A stretch of DNA of 64,000 bases, taken from assembly GCA_950097015.1 (NCBI GenBank), contig CATNEN010000001.1, positions 1,662,001 to 1,726,000 of the forward strand, written 5' to 3'. The translations under genes and the position numbers were made by a program. This document shows positions 49,640 through 60,590 of this stretch, in pieces. Each line of letters starts with the position of its first letter. Within the stretch, counting starts at the first letter, position 1. A model generated the notes under the pieces. The model ran no database searches. It was not told the origin of the DNA and saw only the letters and a program-made list of their open reading frames with translations. The DNA comes from Macrostomum hystrix (Eukaryota > Platyhelminthes > Macrostomidae).

Positions 49640-50040
49640 TTCCGCCTCCTGATTCGATTCTACGTGCCCCTGCTTCGATTCCACCTCCTGCTTTGCATCT
49701 ATTTCCTGCTTCGATTCTGCACACCTACGAGCCGTACTGCCTCAATTCTGCCACTGATTCCACCTCCTTCGATTCCACCTCCTGCTTCGATTCCACCTAC
49801 TGCTTCGATTTTAATCCAGCTTCGATTCCCCCTCCTGCTTCGATTCCACCTACTGCTTCGATTTTAATCCAGCTTCGATTCCGCCTCCTGCTTCGATTAC
49901 ACCCCCTGCTTCGATTCCGCCTTCTCCTTCGATTCCACCTCCTGCTTCGATTCCACCTCCTGCTTCGATTCCTCCTCCTTCAATTCGGCCTGCTGCTTCA
50001 ATTTCCCCTCCTACTTTGATCCTTTCTCCAGCTTTGATTA
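49640..50040. repeat. 18-bp minisatellite
   Basis: Core CTTCGATTCCACCTCCTG, about 20 degenerate copies. Flanks 49250-49639 and 50041-50574 show nothing supported. Confidence 0.88.
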
Positions 50041-50574
50041 TACATGCCTCATTGCTTCTATTCTGGAAAGGTACACATAAGTGACATAATCAGAAGCTAG
50101 TAACTAGCCAGTAACTGTAGATATTTCCTAACACCCTGAAATTCTGTGCTTTAATTAATCGCCTAAAGGAAATTCCGTCCAAGAAATAGATTATTTCTTC
50201 ATTTCACCTTGTCGTACGGTTTTTCGCTAATCGCTCCTAGCCAATTATATTTAATTCACCATCCGATGACAGCTGTTAGTATCTGCCAAATGATGTCTTT
50301 GGGGAACAGTTTTTTAGCTTCTGGATTTTCACTGCTTCCCCGCTCTGCACTATTTCGTTTCTCACCTAAAGTTCCAAGAGTATTAGTTGCGTACTATAGT
50401 GAAGCTCAGCTGTAGGGATAAAAAGAACTAGATTTTTAACACCTGCACCTGCCCATTACTAATGTTAAAATAGATATGAGTATGTACTTTTTGAAGACAG
50501 CTTAGGAATGTACTCGTACGCCAATCCCCTGTCTTTATTCCAACTCCAATTCCTTTATTTTTATCCTTCTTTAG

Positions 50575-50800
50575 TAAATGGAGCCCTGAGTTCGAATCTT
50601 AGCCATGGACTGTACAGCTGTACACAGGCTTTAAAAGCGCTTTGTGGAATGTGGAATCGGGTTGGTCAGTTAATTTAGCAGGTCCACACCGCTTGGGGGA
50701 TTTGAGTTCCCATGAGCAGTCCCCAGAGAGAGAGGGGAATTCATTACACACAAAGCAGCTTTGGCTCATTTATCCCATGGAGTTAACTGCAACTAAACCC
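50575..50800 (+). mobile_element. SINE-like fragment
   Basis: Contains box B-like GAGTTCGAATCTTAGCC followed by CATGGACTGTACAGCTGTAC, close to the body of the 8.1-kb element but in plus orientation. The head upstream of box B is poorly preserved. Confidence 0.5.
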
Positions 50801-52346
50801 AATTCATTTTTATTGCTGATCGTCTCATTCTTCTCGATAACTAAAAAAAGAAAAACGATTTAAAAGAAAATTAGTTTAGTTCGCTGCGCGGCGCCAAAAT
50901 TCTAGACTTTTTCCATTGTAAAAAAATAATTTAAAACGAAAACTCTCAACGATATATATGCGAGTGAGTTGAGCACACTCTTAAAAATGAGTCGAGGCTC
51001 GTGACTTTAGGACTTGAGAATAGTCCTACTATAAATGGGGTTTTCTTTTCAAGTTGATCTTTTCTGAGGATTACGAAGCTGGGAGCTGGAATTTCACTAC
51101 CTACACTCATATATCTACACTTGGAAGCTATGCGTGTTACCTAATACCTTGAAAATCAATTTATTGGCCCAATTTTTCTCTATCTCCCGGTTCCATTAGA
51201 ATGAACAGAATAAGTCTCTAAAAGCAACGCTATTTATATAGTTCGCAGGATAATGGGGTATAGGAGAAGCGTCCTTACCTAATTGATAAGCCCCTGTTTA
51301 TTCACCCTGACTTTGCCTATAGAGCGTATTTTAAAATGCAAAGCTATAACATGTAAATTATTTATTAGCTTGTCCAGTTTCTCGCGCGCCGACATTTATT
51401 AGCTTGTCCAGTTTCTACATGCATTTTCTATTTATCTGCTGCTCACAGGTAGAGCTGAATCCAATGTTCTTGCTCTTCGACTCTTCTGCACTACTGATAG
51501 TATTGTATATGTAAATATTGTTCGTTTTTACAACAACGATTGAGTAGTTAGCAAATAATGAAGAGTACCAAGGATATATATATACACATATATATAGAAA
51601 CAATTTTACAATGCGAAAAATCTACGTTTACTTTAGCAGAAGTCTATAAAGAACTGCAGAATACAATACCTCTGTAATTAACAAACAATAAATTTCAAAT
51701 CATTTTCGTCTGTAGAATTACATTTTCCAGCTAATCCAGCAGCTGTATCTCTTTCTATTTTAAGGTATTTGTCCTTCATTTTCAAAAGTAACTGAATACG
51801 GAGTACATAATACATAAATGTTGACAAAATTCTTTTGAAATTGTTGAATAAAAGACTAAAGTAAATTTACGTTTAAAACACACTAGGCCAACCTAATCAA
51901 GAAAACACGTGGCTCTTGAACATTAAGTTAAAGGTAGATAGAAGGAAGTAAAGGTTACGGATGTACATTTGATTCAGTCCATGCTTACCTGGGTCAGGGT
52001 GAGGGTTGTTTAATTACAGGGCTGCTTGTCTGTCCTCAGTGTAGTACGCACGTTAGCGCCCAACCACTATATACGCCATAGGCTGGCTTTGAGGTGAAAT
52101 TTTCGCATGCCTAACCCCACCCACAGCACAATTAATGCGTGCACAAGTGTACATGAGTTAGGTGAACGGTATCGGCTCGGCCAATTAGAACGCATTGAGT
52201 TACACGGCAGTCAATGTACACTAAATGTACATACCAAATGTACGTTCATTGAACAAAGGAAATGTACATTCAGTGTGCATTTTTAATGTACATTAAATGT
52301 ACATAATTGAATTTGTCGTCAATTGTTGCAGTCTCTGAAGAGTTTG
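50801..52346. other. Unique AT-rich spacer
   Basis: A cluster of ATGTACAT palindromes at 52214-52310 is the only pattern seen; no gene. Confidence 0.4.
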
Positions 52347-52352
52347 TTTATT
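52347..52352 (-). terminator. AATAAA overlapping the stop codon of copy A
   Basis: On the minus strand the coding end reads CCGCAATAAAC: the TAA stop sits within AATAAA. If used, the 3' UTR would be only a few tens of bases. Confidence 0.4.
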
Positions 52353-52821
52353 GCGGTTGATAAACAACAACACCGACAATAAACAGTACCAACTGTAGCA
52401 GCAGAAAAATCAAGTAGATTATGCACAATATAAACTCTAGCCTAAGTACGTAGGTCTGCCAGACGGCGAAGAATGCGACGCCAACGCCGCACAATAGACT
52501 GTAGATGACAACGGAGATCGCAGCACCCTTGGCCTCCAGAATGTTGCCCAAACTGGCTATGCGCAAGCGGAATATCTCAGTGAAGGCCAGCAGAAACAGC
52601 AAGCAGACCTCCTGGGCCAGGATGCCGGAAACGAAGGGCAGGTTTTCGCCTTTCCACACGAACAACCCGATCTCGATCACCATGAAGAAGGCCAGATAGT
52701 AGGCGTTCAGAAACACCACCCGCTGGGCCAGGTGCACACTCTTCACTAGCCGACTCTTGCCTCGGGTTACCACCTTCAGGGTCATGACGTCAGAGCTGCG
52801 GGATGGATTGGCGGGTTTCAT
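52348..52821 (-). CDS. TMEM216/TMEM80-family transition-zone membrane protein, copy A
   Basis: Family members (TMEM216, TMEM80, TMEM17) are small four-helix proteins of the tectonic/MKS complex at the ciliary transition zone. A 157-residue intronless reading frame with four hydrophobic segments: VVFLNAYYLAFFMVIEIGLF, SGILAQEVCLLFLLAF, ISVVIYSLLCGVGVAFFAVW and FILCIIYLIFLLLQLVLFIV. Family signatures seen: WKGENLP after helix 1, FRLRIASLGNI, and QTYVLRLE before helix 4. The ATG at 52821 is chosen because the upstream extension to 52875 adds an atypical leader. It shares KGENLP and SGILA with copy B and is transcribed in the same direction, so the two look like tandem duplicates. A 31-bp minisatellite array starts just upstream. 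The stop codon lies inside an AATAAA. Confidence 0.85.
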   Translation of the reverse strand: MKPANPSRSSDVMTLKVVTRGKSRLVKSVHLAQRVVFLNAYYLAFFMVIEIGLFVWKGENLPFVSGILAQEVCLLFLLAFTEIFRLRIASLGNILEAKGAAISVVIYSLLCGVGVAFFAVWQTYVLRLEFILCIIYLIFLLLQLVLFIVGVVVYQPQ

Positions 52822-52914
52822 GATCCATAGCAACAACAAAGACCTAGCTGCCGTTCGCAAATAAACTAGATTCAAGTTTGAAGGTGGGCCTCCCTATATT
52901 GTCCTGAGAGAGGT

Positions 52915-53640
52915 TGACGTGAGGGAGATTGATCTGACCTGAGGAAGATTGACCTCACGGAGATTGACCTAATGGACATCGGAACTTATGAGAGATTTAC
53001 CTGAAGGAGATTGGACCTGAGGGAGATTCACCTGAAGGAGATTGGACCTGAGGAAGATTTACCTGAAGGAGATTGGACCTGAGGGAGATTTACCTAAAGG
53101 AGATTGGACCTGAGGGAGATTCACCTAAAGGAGATTGGACCTGAGGGAGATTCACCTAATGGAGATTGGACCTGAGGGAGATTTACCTGAAGGAGATTGG
53201 ACCTGAGGGAGATTTACCTGAAGGAGATTGGACCTGAGGGAGATTCACCTAATGGAGATTGGACCTGAGGGAGATTCACCTAATGGAGATTGGACCTGAG
53301 GGAGATTCACCTAAAGGAGATTGGACCTGAGGGAGATTCACCTAAAGGAGATTGGACCTGAGGGAGATTCACCTAAAGGAGATTGGACCTGAGGGAGATT
53401 CACCTAAAGGAGATTGGACCTGAGGGAGATTCACCTAAAGGAGATTGGACCTGAGGGAGATTCACCTAATGGAGATTGGACCTGAGGGAGATTCACCTGA
53501 AGGAGATTGGACCTGAGGGATTCACCTGAGGAGGATTGACCTGAAGGAGGTTGATCTGACAGGAGATACATTGACCTGGGGGAGATACCTGATGGAGATA
53601 CCTGAGGGAGACTGACCTGAGGGAGGTTGATCTAAGGCAG
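52915..53640. repeat. 31-bp minisatellite upstream of TMEM216-like copy A
   Basis: Core GATTGGACCTGAGGGAGATT then CACCTAAAGGA, about 20 copies. Could lie in the 5' region of copy A. The spacer 53641-54450 is unique, with a GTTAACAGTA triplet repeat near 53980. Confidence 0.95.
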
Positions 53641-54450
53641 GTCGAGGATTCTTGAGCTGATGTGGCATAAGTACTTTAGTTTATTTGGAGAGAGCCTTTT
53701 ACTAAAAGGAATTTTAATGACTTAAAAAAGGCCAAATTGAAGCTAATTAAAACAGCCATCAATACGGAATGTTGCATAGTTGTGCATATGCAGCTAATGT
53801 ATGAGCGTGTGATGCTCGAATACAATACTCTTATAGTATTATCTCTAGCATGTAATAAGGACAGTTTTTTACAAATTAAAATAGAAAAAGCGCATTATAT
53901 CTTCGTATATAATCTGAACTTTAGACAACTTACTATTATTTTTCGAATTTAAGAACAATAGCATTTTCACGTTAAGAGTAGTTAACAGTAGTTAACAGTA
54001 GTTAGGAGTAATATAACCTCGAGCCAGCCGAGAGCAAAAAATAGCTTTCTGCCAAATGTAAATAAGTTAAAAACATTATTATTACAACTCGTGAGAACAG
54101 TTTAATAGTTTGACTTTTTGGTTATTAATGAGTTTCTATAGGCCCATCTTCTAAAAATAGCGACGACCTGGGAATCACCCGCTGTTTCTATTAGCTCTAT
54201 CAACTGGCGATGTCGCTATTGGCTAAGAGCTGTCACGTGATATTTATTTGAAGCTTGCGCAGCTGTGTTTGTACTTTATAGCAAAAGTTCAAGCTGAAGC
54301 TGAAGCTGAGCAAACTTTAGTCCTTTTTTGCTCAGATCATGCGCCGGCTTGTCAATAAATGATTCGACTCCGCAATTATACAGTTAATTAATTTGTTTTA
54401 CCCAAAATCGAAAAAAGATCAAAGACTTTTTAAACAGCCGCCATGCCAGG

Positions 54451-57299
54451 TCAGGTCATATAGATAAGCGCCCCGATGGACAAAATGATGCCCAACAGAT
54501 GAAAGACCAGCGCCAGACTGCAAGTAATTAATTCTGCGCGCAGCGTGTAGGTCTGAAACATCAGCAGGTAGATAACGCCTAGGATAGCCAGCAAGGTAAG
54601 TATGATGCCGATAATTTCTGCCACGCGACTGCCGGCTAAATTGCCATAGCTGCACAGGTAAACTCTGAGTAAGTCAACTCCAGTCAGAACAAATTGTAGG
54701 ATAACTTCGCCGGCTAGGATGCCGCTTGCGTAGGGCAGGTTTTCGCCTTTGTAGATGAACATAAGTATCTGACAGAGCCAGAAAATACCGATGTAGAATC
54801 TGCGGTCGATGCAGGTGATAAAGCGGAAAGGATGGATTTTGACCTAACATTTTAAGTTTTCAATTCAAAGTATTGAATCTGTTCAAATTCCTAAAATCAT
54901 AGCTGAACTACAATTGGAATCTAGCTAGAATCGAACTTATAATCGTAGCTACAATCAAACTCGTAGACTTAGAATCGTAGCTGGAATCAAAATTGGAATC
55001 GTAGCTAGAATCAAAATTGGAATCGTAGCTAGAATCAAAATTGGAATCGTAGCTAGAATCAAAATTGGAATCGTAGCTAGAATCAAAATTGGAATCGTAG
55101 CTAGAATCAAAATTGGAATCGTAGCTAGAATCAAAATTGGAATCGTAGCTAGAATCAAAATTGGAATCGTAGCTAGAATCAAAATTGGAATCGTAGCTAG
55201 AATCAAAATTGGAATCGTAGCTAGAATCAAAATTGGAATCGTAGCTAGAATCAAAATTGGAATCGTAGCTAGAATCAAAATTGGAATCGTAGCTAGAATC
55301 AAAATTGGAATCGTAGCTAGAATCAAAGTTGGAATCATAGCTAGAATCAAAATTGGAATCGTAGCTAGAATCAAAATTGGAATCGTAGCTAGAAACAAAA
55401 TTGGAATCGTAGCTAGAAACAAAATTGGAATCGTAGCTAGAATCAAAATTGGAATCGTAGCTAGGATCAAAATTGGAATCGTAGCTAGAATCAAAATTGG
55501 AATCGTAGCTAGAATCAAAATTGGAATCGTAGCTAGAAACAAAATTGGAATCGTAGCTAGAATCAAAATTGGAATCGTAGCTAGAATCAAAATTGGAATC
55601 GTAGCTAGAATCAAAATTGGAATCGTAGCTAGAATCAAAATTGGAATCGTAGCTAGAATCAAAATTGGAATCGTAGCTAGAATCAAAATTGGAATCGTAG
55701 CTAGAATCAAAATTGGAATCGTAGCTAGAATCAAAATTGGAATCGTAGCTAGAATCAAAATTGGAATCGTAGCTAGAATCAAAATTGGAATCGTAGCTAG
55801 AATCAAAATTGGAATCGTAGCTAGAATCAAAATTGGAATCGTAGCTAGAATCAAAGTTGGAATCATAGCTAGAATCAAAATTGGAATCGTAGCTAGAATC
55901 AAAATTGGAATCGTAGCTAGAATCAAAATTGGAATCGTAGCTAGAAACAAAATTGGAATCGTAGCTAGAAACAAAATTGGAATCGTAGCTAGAATAAAAA
56001 TTGGAATCGTAGCTAGGATCAAAATTGGAATCGTAGCTAGAATCAAAATTGGAATCGTAGCTAGAATCAAAATTGGAATCGTAGCTAGAATCAAAATTGG
56101 AATCGTAGCTAGAATCAAAATTGGAATCGTAGCTAGAATCAAAATTGGAATCGTAGCTAGAAACAAAATTGGAATCGTAGCTAGAATCAAAATTGGAATC
56201 GTAGCTAGAATCAAAATTGGAATCGTAGCTAGAATCAAAATTGGAATCGTAGCTAGAATCAAAATTGGAATCGTAGCTAGAATCAAAATTGGAATCGTAG
56301 CTAGAATCAAAATTGGAATCGTAGCTAGAATCAAAATTGGAATCGTAGCTAGAATCAAAATTGGAATCGTAGCTAGAATCAAAATTGGAATCGTAGCTAG
56401 AATCAAAATTGGAATCGTAGCTAGAATCAAAATTGGAATCGTAGCTAGAATCAAAATTGGAATCGTAGCTAGAATCAAAGTTGGAATCATAGCTAGAATC
56501 AAAATTGGAATCGTAGCTAGAATCAAAATTGGAATCGTAGCTAGAATCAAAATTGGAATCGTAGCTAGAAACAAAATTGGAATCGTAGCTAGAAACAAAA
56601 TTGGAATCGTAGCTAGAATAAAAATTGGAATCGTAGCTAGGATCAAAATTGGAATCGTAGCTAGAATCAAAATTGGAATCGTAGCTAGAATCAAAATTGG
56701 AATCGTAGCTAGAATCAAAATTGGAATCGTAGCTAGAATCAAAATTGGAATCGTAGCTAGAATCAAAATTGGAATCGTAGCTAGAAACAAAATTGGAATC
56801 GTAGCTAGAATCAAAATTGGAATCGTAGCTAGAATCAAAATTGGAATCGTAGCTAGAATCAAAATTGGAATCGTAGCTAGAATCAAAATTGGAATCGTAG
56901 CTAGAATCAAAATTGGAATCGTAGCTAGAATCAAAATTGGAATCGTAGCTAGAATCAAAATTGGAATCGTAGCTAGAAACAAAATTGGAATCGTAGCTAG
57001 AATCAAAATTGGAATCGTAGCTAGAATCAAAATTGGAATCGTAGCTAGAAACAAAATTGGAATCGTAGCTAGAATCAAAATTGGAATCGTAGCTAGAATC
57101 GTAATGTCCGGTTAAAATTTTCTCACGTATTGAAGTATAGCAGAACCTCCAGCACTACCAGCGATCTGGCATCATCTTTGGTACGCATTGTGAGGCCGCC
57201 ACCGACTCGGGTGGTTGCACCCGCCGTTGTGGCGCCGATTCCGGGTCCTGCGGCGCCAGTTGCTGTGGCGCCGGTCAGTGGCTTCTGGTCGCCGCTCAT
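54451..57299 (-). CDS. TMEM216/TMEM80-family transition-zone membrane protein, copy B, 2 exons
   Basis: Exon 1 57299-57127 and exon 2 54799-54451 join in phase 2 (donor GTGAGA, acceptor GACCGCAG) to give 173 residues. Exon 1 encodes a Gly/Ala/Thr-rich tail and then SLVVLEVLLYFNT; exon 2 continues FYIGIFWLCQILMFIYKG, completing helix 1 of the family, followed by ENLPYASGILAGEV, VYLCSYGNL, FQTYTLRAEL and a last helix ending IYMT. The human relative has LEILFFLNGWYNATYF at the matching place, which supports the junction. The 2.3-kb intron is almost wholly a 24-bp minisatellite (54955-57110). The ciliary role is inferred from the family. No canonical AATAAA was seen close downstream. Confidence 0.88.
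54955..57110. repeat. 24-bp minisatellite filling the intron of TMEM216-like copy B, about 89 copies
   Basis: Core GGAATCGTAGCTAGAATC. Variant markers recur at spacings of about 528 and 624 bp, showing block duplications. The 707-codon minus-strand frame is an artefact. Confidence 0.97.
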
Positions 57300-57461
57300 T
57301 GCCGGTGTAGCAGCGCGATCAATCAGTCTATGGAAATTCTAGCGCTGAAATTTAATGTTTTAGATACTTTTGTAGTTACAGTTCTGACTACTTGAAGTAG
57401 ACAACGCTAAAAACTGGTTTATGCCATTGTAGAGTTCATGCCATAACACAAGGTCTTCAAC

Positions 57462-57803
57462 ATGATTAGGCTATATCTAGCCTCTCGGGTCACAAGCGAC
57501 AATGTGCTCAATGAAAATCCCAAAATTCTGCGTCTGGTTGACGCGGACAATGAACACAGCGAGACCGATCGTCGTCCTGCATCGTGTCTGTCGGATATCT
57601 GAGACATACGAAATAACTTGCTCGACTCCTCTTCAGAGGTCCTACTTCAGAAGGAACATTCTTGGCTCCGGACGTTCCGCGTCTTTCCGTCTTTGTCTTT
57701 TGAAGGCGCTGACACTGACGACCACACAAGAGTAGCAGCTGGACTCACTGTACTCACTGGTTGCTCAGTAGACCGTCCCGAGAGCGTCAAGAATAAGGCT
57801 TAG
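57462..57803 (+). other. Non-repetitive open frame with one in-frame TGA
   Basis: From ATG 57462 a frame of 46 codons (begins MIRLYLASRVTSDNVL) ends at TGA 57600, and the same frame then continues open to TAG at 57801. The stretch is GC-richer than its surroundings and has no repeats. It starts about 160 bp from the start codon of TMEM216-like copy B, in the opposite direction. I do not recognise it. It may be a decayed exon, a short gene, or chance. Confidence 0.15.
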
Positions 57804-59602
57804 AAGGCTAGTCCAATAGAGCTGCACCAAGAGAAGTTCTAACTTCCGCAGCTATTCAGGACGTCCAGTTGCAAAGCCCGCAAGGTCTCCTGAGGAAGAA
57901 CCTGTCTAGCTTCCTGACAAAAATGTGCTTTATGTTTAGCGACGACCGCCATCAACAGTTAAATTGTTCGCGAAAGGTTCCTTGAGCTTAGCAATTGTAG
58001 CGGACATTAGGTAAATAAGATGGCCTGCAATATTAGCATCTTAGGGGTTAGCATCTAACAAGTTGTCGGGTGCATCAATATAAAATAACCCATTCATCAA
58101 GCTAATTTGAGAACTAGCAAACTACTAAAAATAGTATTAATGAGTCCATTAAAAATTACCTCAATACATAGGCTTATGAAAATGTTATTATGAATAGATA
58201 AGTAGCTGGATGTTTTTAGCAGTTTATCAGAAACTCTGATAAAATGAATGTTTCAGAATGTAATATAAAATGAAAAATTTGATAAATAAAAGATAAATTA
58301 TAGAAAATAATACTTGAAAAATCCAAAGATAGAAGCTGTAACTTTGATGGAAATTATTGGTGAGTTATTTTCATATATTACAAAAAACAGTAAACAAATA
58401 CTGTATGAGAAAAAATATTACTTCCTAGACTGCCTCCTAAGCTTAAAAATGTTACTTTATTTTCTTCTCTATAAAAGCATGCTTTATTTGAGTTTTAAGC
58501 TAAGATCTGAATTATAATTGTGTATATAGCGGCAGAACGGAAGGTAAGCAAAATAAGAACATATATATTAACCAGGCACATTCTTTGTCATACAGTAATT
58601 AGTATCCGTTAGTTAGTACTACTAATAGGCAATAGCCAGGAGCAAATAAATGGAGACAATTGTGAAACAGTGTATGATTCAGTAATATAATTCTTCTAAA
58701 AGTCGTGATAGAAGCTCTATACTTTAGGTACACCTATTTTAAAGCATTTATACACATCATTCATTGAATCTTTGAACTCTATATTCGACGATCAAAATAA
58801 AAAATGCACAAAACATTGTAAAATTGATTAAGGAGATATCAACAGTAAATAAAATTATTTAATCTATTTTGAATTATAACACGGTATTAAAAGTTTTTTC
58901 TATTCTGCCTACTTGCTTTTAGAGATATGCTTTTTTCGATACGAAAGAAAACAAGTAATTTTGTTAAAAATAGATTTTTCGTAAAATGTTAAATCTCGTG
59001 GCTTCGTGGCCCTCCGTTAATTTCATTATTTGCTTGGATCATGTTCAATGAATGCCGGCTTTAAGGCAATGAATCTTTGATCTTTGAATCTGTGAAAAAT
59101 AATTACGCGAAACAAAGTAAAACATTGCCGTGTTAGCTAAATTATATATTGACTAGCTAGTTAGTAATATATGTCTGAAAACTTTTTAGCTTTGTAATTG
59201 TATTACTGACCTACCTTGTGTAGGCCTGCTTACATTGGCCTAATAATACATGTTCATACATTCTATGTTTTGAATCTGTGTTTTCATTATAAAGTTTTAA
59301 ATTATTTTAGCTTGGCCTAGCCTACTAGTAGTAAACCTGGGCTGGTCTATTGAAATATGCATAGTGGTGTAGGGGTACATTATGCCAGATTAACATGTTT
59401 ATTATTATTTTGCTTAGCCTAGTAGATTTGTTGGTAAGCTTGTGTCATTATTCCACAATAATTGCTATGTCTATGGCTTTTAGCTTTATACAGTATTGGT
59501 TTTTTGAGAGCAATGGTAGCTGGTAGGTAGGCTAGGCTGGTGGGTATGCCTCTTATATGCAGCAGCATATAGGCCTAGCGGCCTAGCCTAGCTCCTAATC
59601 TA
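57804..59602. other. AT-rich spacer
   Basis: No supported gene. GGCCTAG-rich patch at 59520-59612 next to the MITE. Confidence 0.4.
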
Positions 59603-59612
59603 GGGCTAGGCC

Positions 59613-60037
59613 GGTACCAGGACACTTTGTCATCTTACAACTTCGTCATCCAGATGACGATCTGTCCAATATCTCAGAGGGTGGATGACGAAGAGACTAA
59701 GACTTGTGGACACTTCGTCATCTATAAAACAAAAGTTTTCAAAGTTAGAACAGAACCACCCCTCCCCACCTCCTCACATCATGTTGGCACATTTCTTTCA
59801 ACTCTTATAATGAAATCAGTTTTGACACCTCTTTTTGGCATTTTAAGATGTGAAGTGTGTTCACACCTCTGCCCCACCACCCCACCCTCACTTTAGTGAT
59901 GACAAACCTAATTGCTTATTTGTTATTAGTAGATGACGAACTGACCAAACTTTAAAGCATGCCAATTGGCTGGATGACAAAGTGTCCTACCTTCCAAGTG
60001 GATGACGAAGTTGTAAGATGACGAAGTGTCTAGGATC
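59613..60037. mobile_element. MITE family 1, copy 2 (425 bp) with 10-bp target duplication
   Basis: Inverted termini: the left end GACACTTTGTCATCTTACAA is matched by the reverse complement of the right end GACACTTCGTCATCTTACAA, continuing through ACTTCGTCATCCA (about 35 bp in all). The direct repeat GGGCTAGGCC flanks the element at 59603-59612 and 60038-60047. Non-autonomous. A target duplication of 8-10 bp would suit Merlin-, hAT- or Mutator-like mobilisers. The local sequence is rich in GGCCTAG, which slightly weakens the duplication. Confidence 0.85.
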
Positions 60038-60368
60038 GGGCTAGGCCTATTCACCCTTATACTCATAGTCACACTCATACATAATCTTACATACATATTC
60101 CTTCAATCATAATAGGCTAGGCATAGTTGCTCAGCAATGAGCTTGTAAAAAAGACTATACTTTGTTTTGTAAAGTATTTGAATTTTAAATTGAATGAAAA
60201 TTGAAGAAATAGAAAAAATGCAGAAATATGGGCAATGTTCTACTTCTGTTCCTTATATTATTTTTTGTTTGCAAATGACAGATAATGACAAAAAACAAGT
60301 TGAACGGTAACAAAAAGTCAGTAGTTTGGTCATACAGTTCTGAAAAGTCTTGGTCAGTCTTTCTTCTT

Positions 60369-60590
60369 TCAAACCGGGTAATAGTGTCTAATCCAGTAGA
60401 GGAGGGCACCGAAGCTATTCTTGGGGTATAGACGGCGCCATAAGAATTCTTCGAGGTGGCTTTCGAATAGAGCAGCACTTGTGCCATGCATTTGACGTAG
60501 CTTGGCCTTCGCGAAATCTTCAGCTGCAGAATTTCTGTGCTTTAGCTTCCTGTTCCCCCATATTTCCCAGATTTTGCCATAGACATCCAA
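60369..60590 (-). pseudogene. ISXO2/Merlin-like transposase C-terminal remnant
   Basis: A 73-codon minus-strand frame holds KAKLRQMHGTS, LFESHLEEFLWRR and FGALLYWIRHYYPV followed by a stop. This resembles the C-terminal end of ISXO2-like DDE transposases of Merlin-type DNA transposons, where an MHGT-like turn precedes an EF-WRR helix and a YP terminus. Nothing resembling the catalytic DDE core is visible upstream, so it is a fragment. The family assignment is from motif memory and is moderate. It lies about 320 bp from a MITE copy. Confidence 0.45.

Noticed and set aside
54955-57078. 707-codon minus-strand open frame of ILATIPIL repeats
   Set aside because: Translation of a 24-bp minisatellite that lies inside the intron of TMEM216-like copy B.
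52822-57461. RFX X-box near the TMEM216-like genes
   Set aside because: Upstream segments were read for paired RYYNYY and RRNRAC half sites. Only isolated halves (for example GTTGTC near 57400, minus strand) were found.
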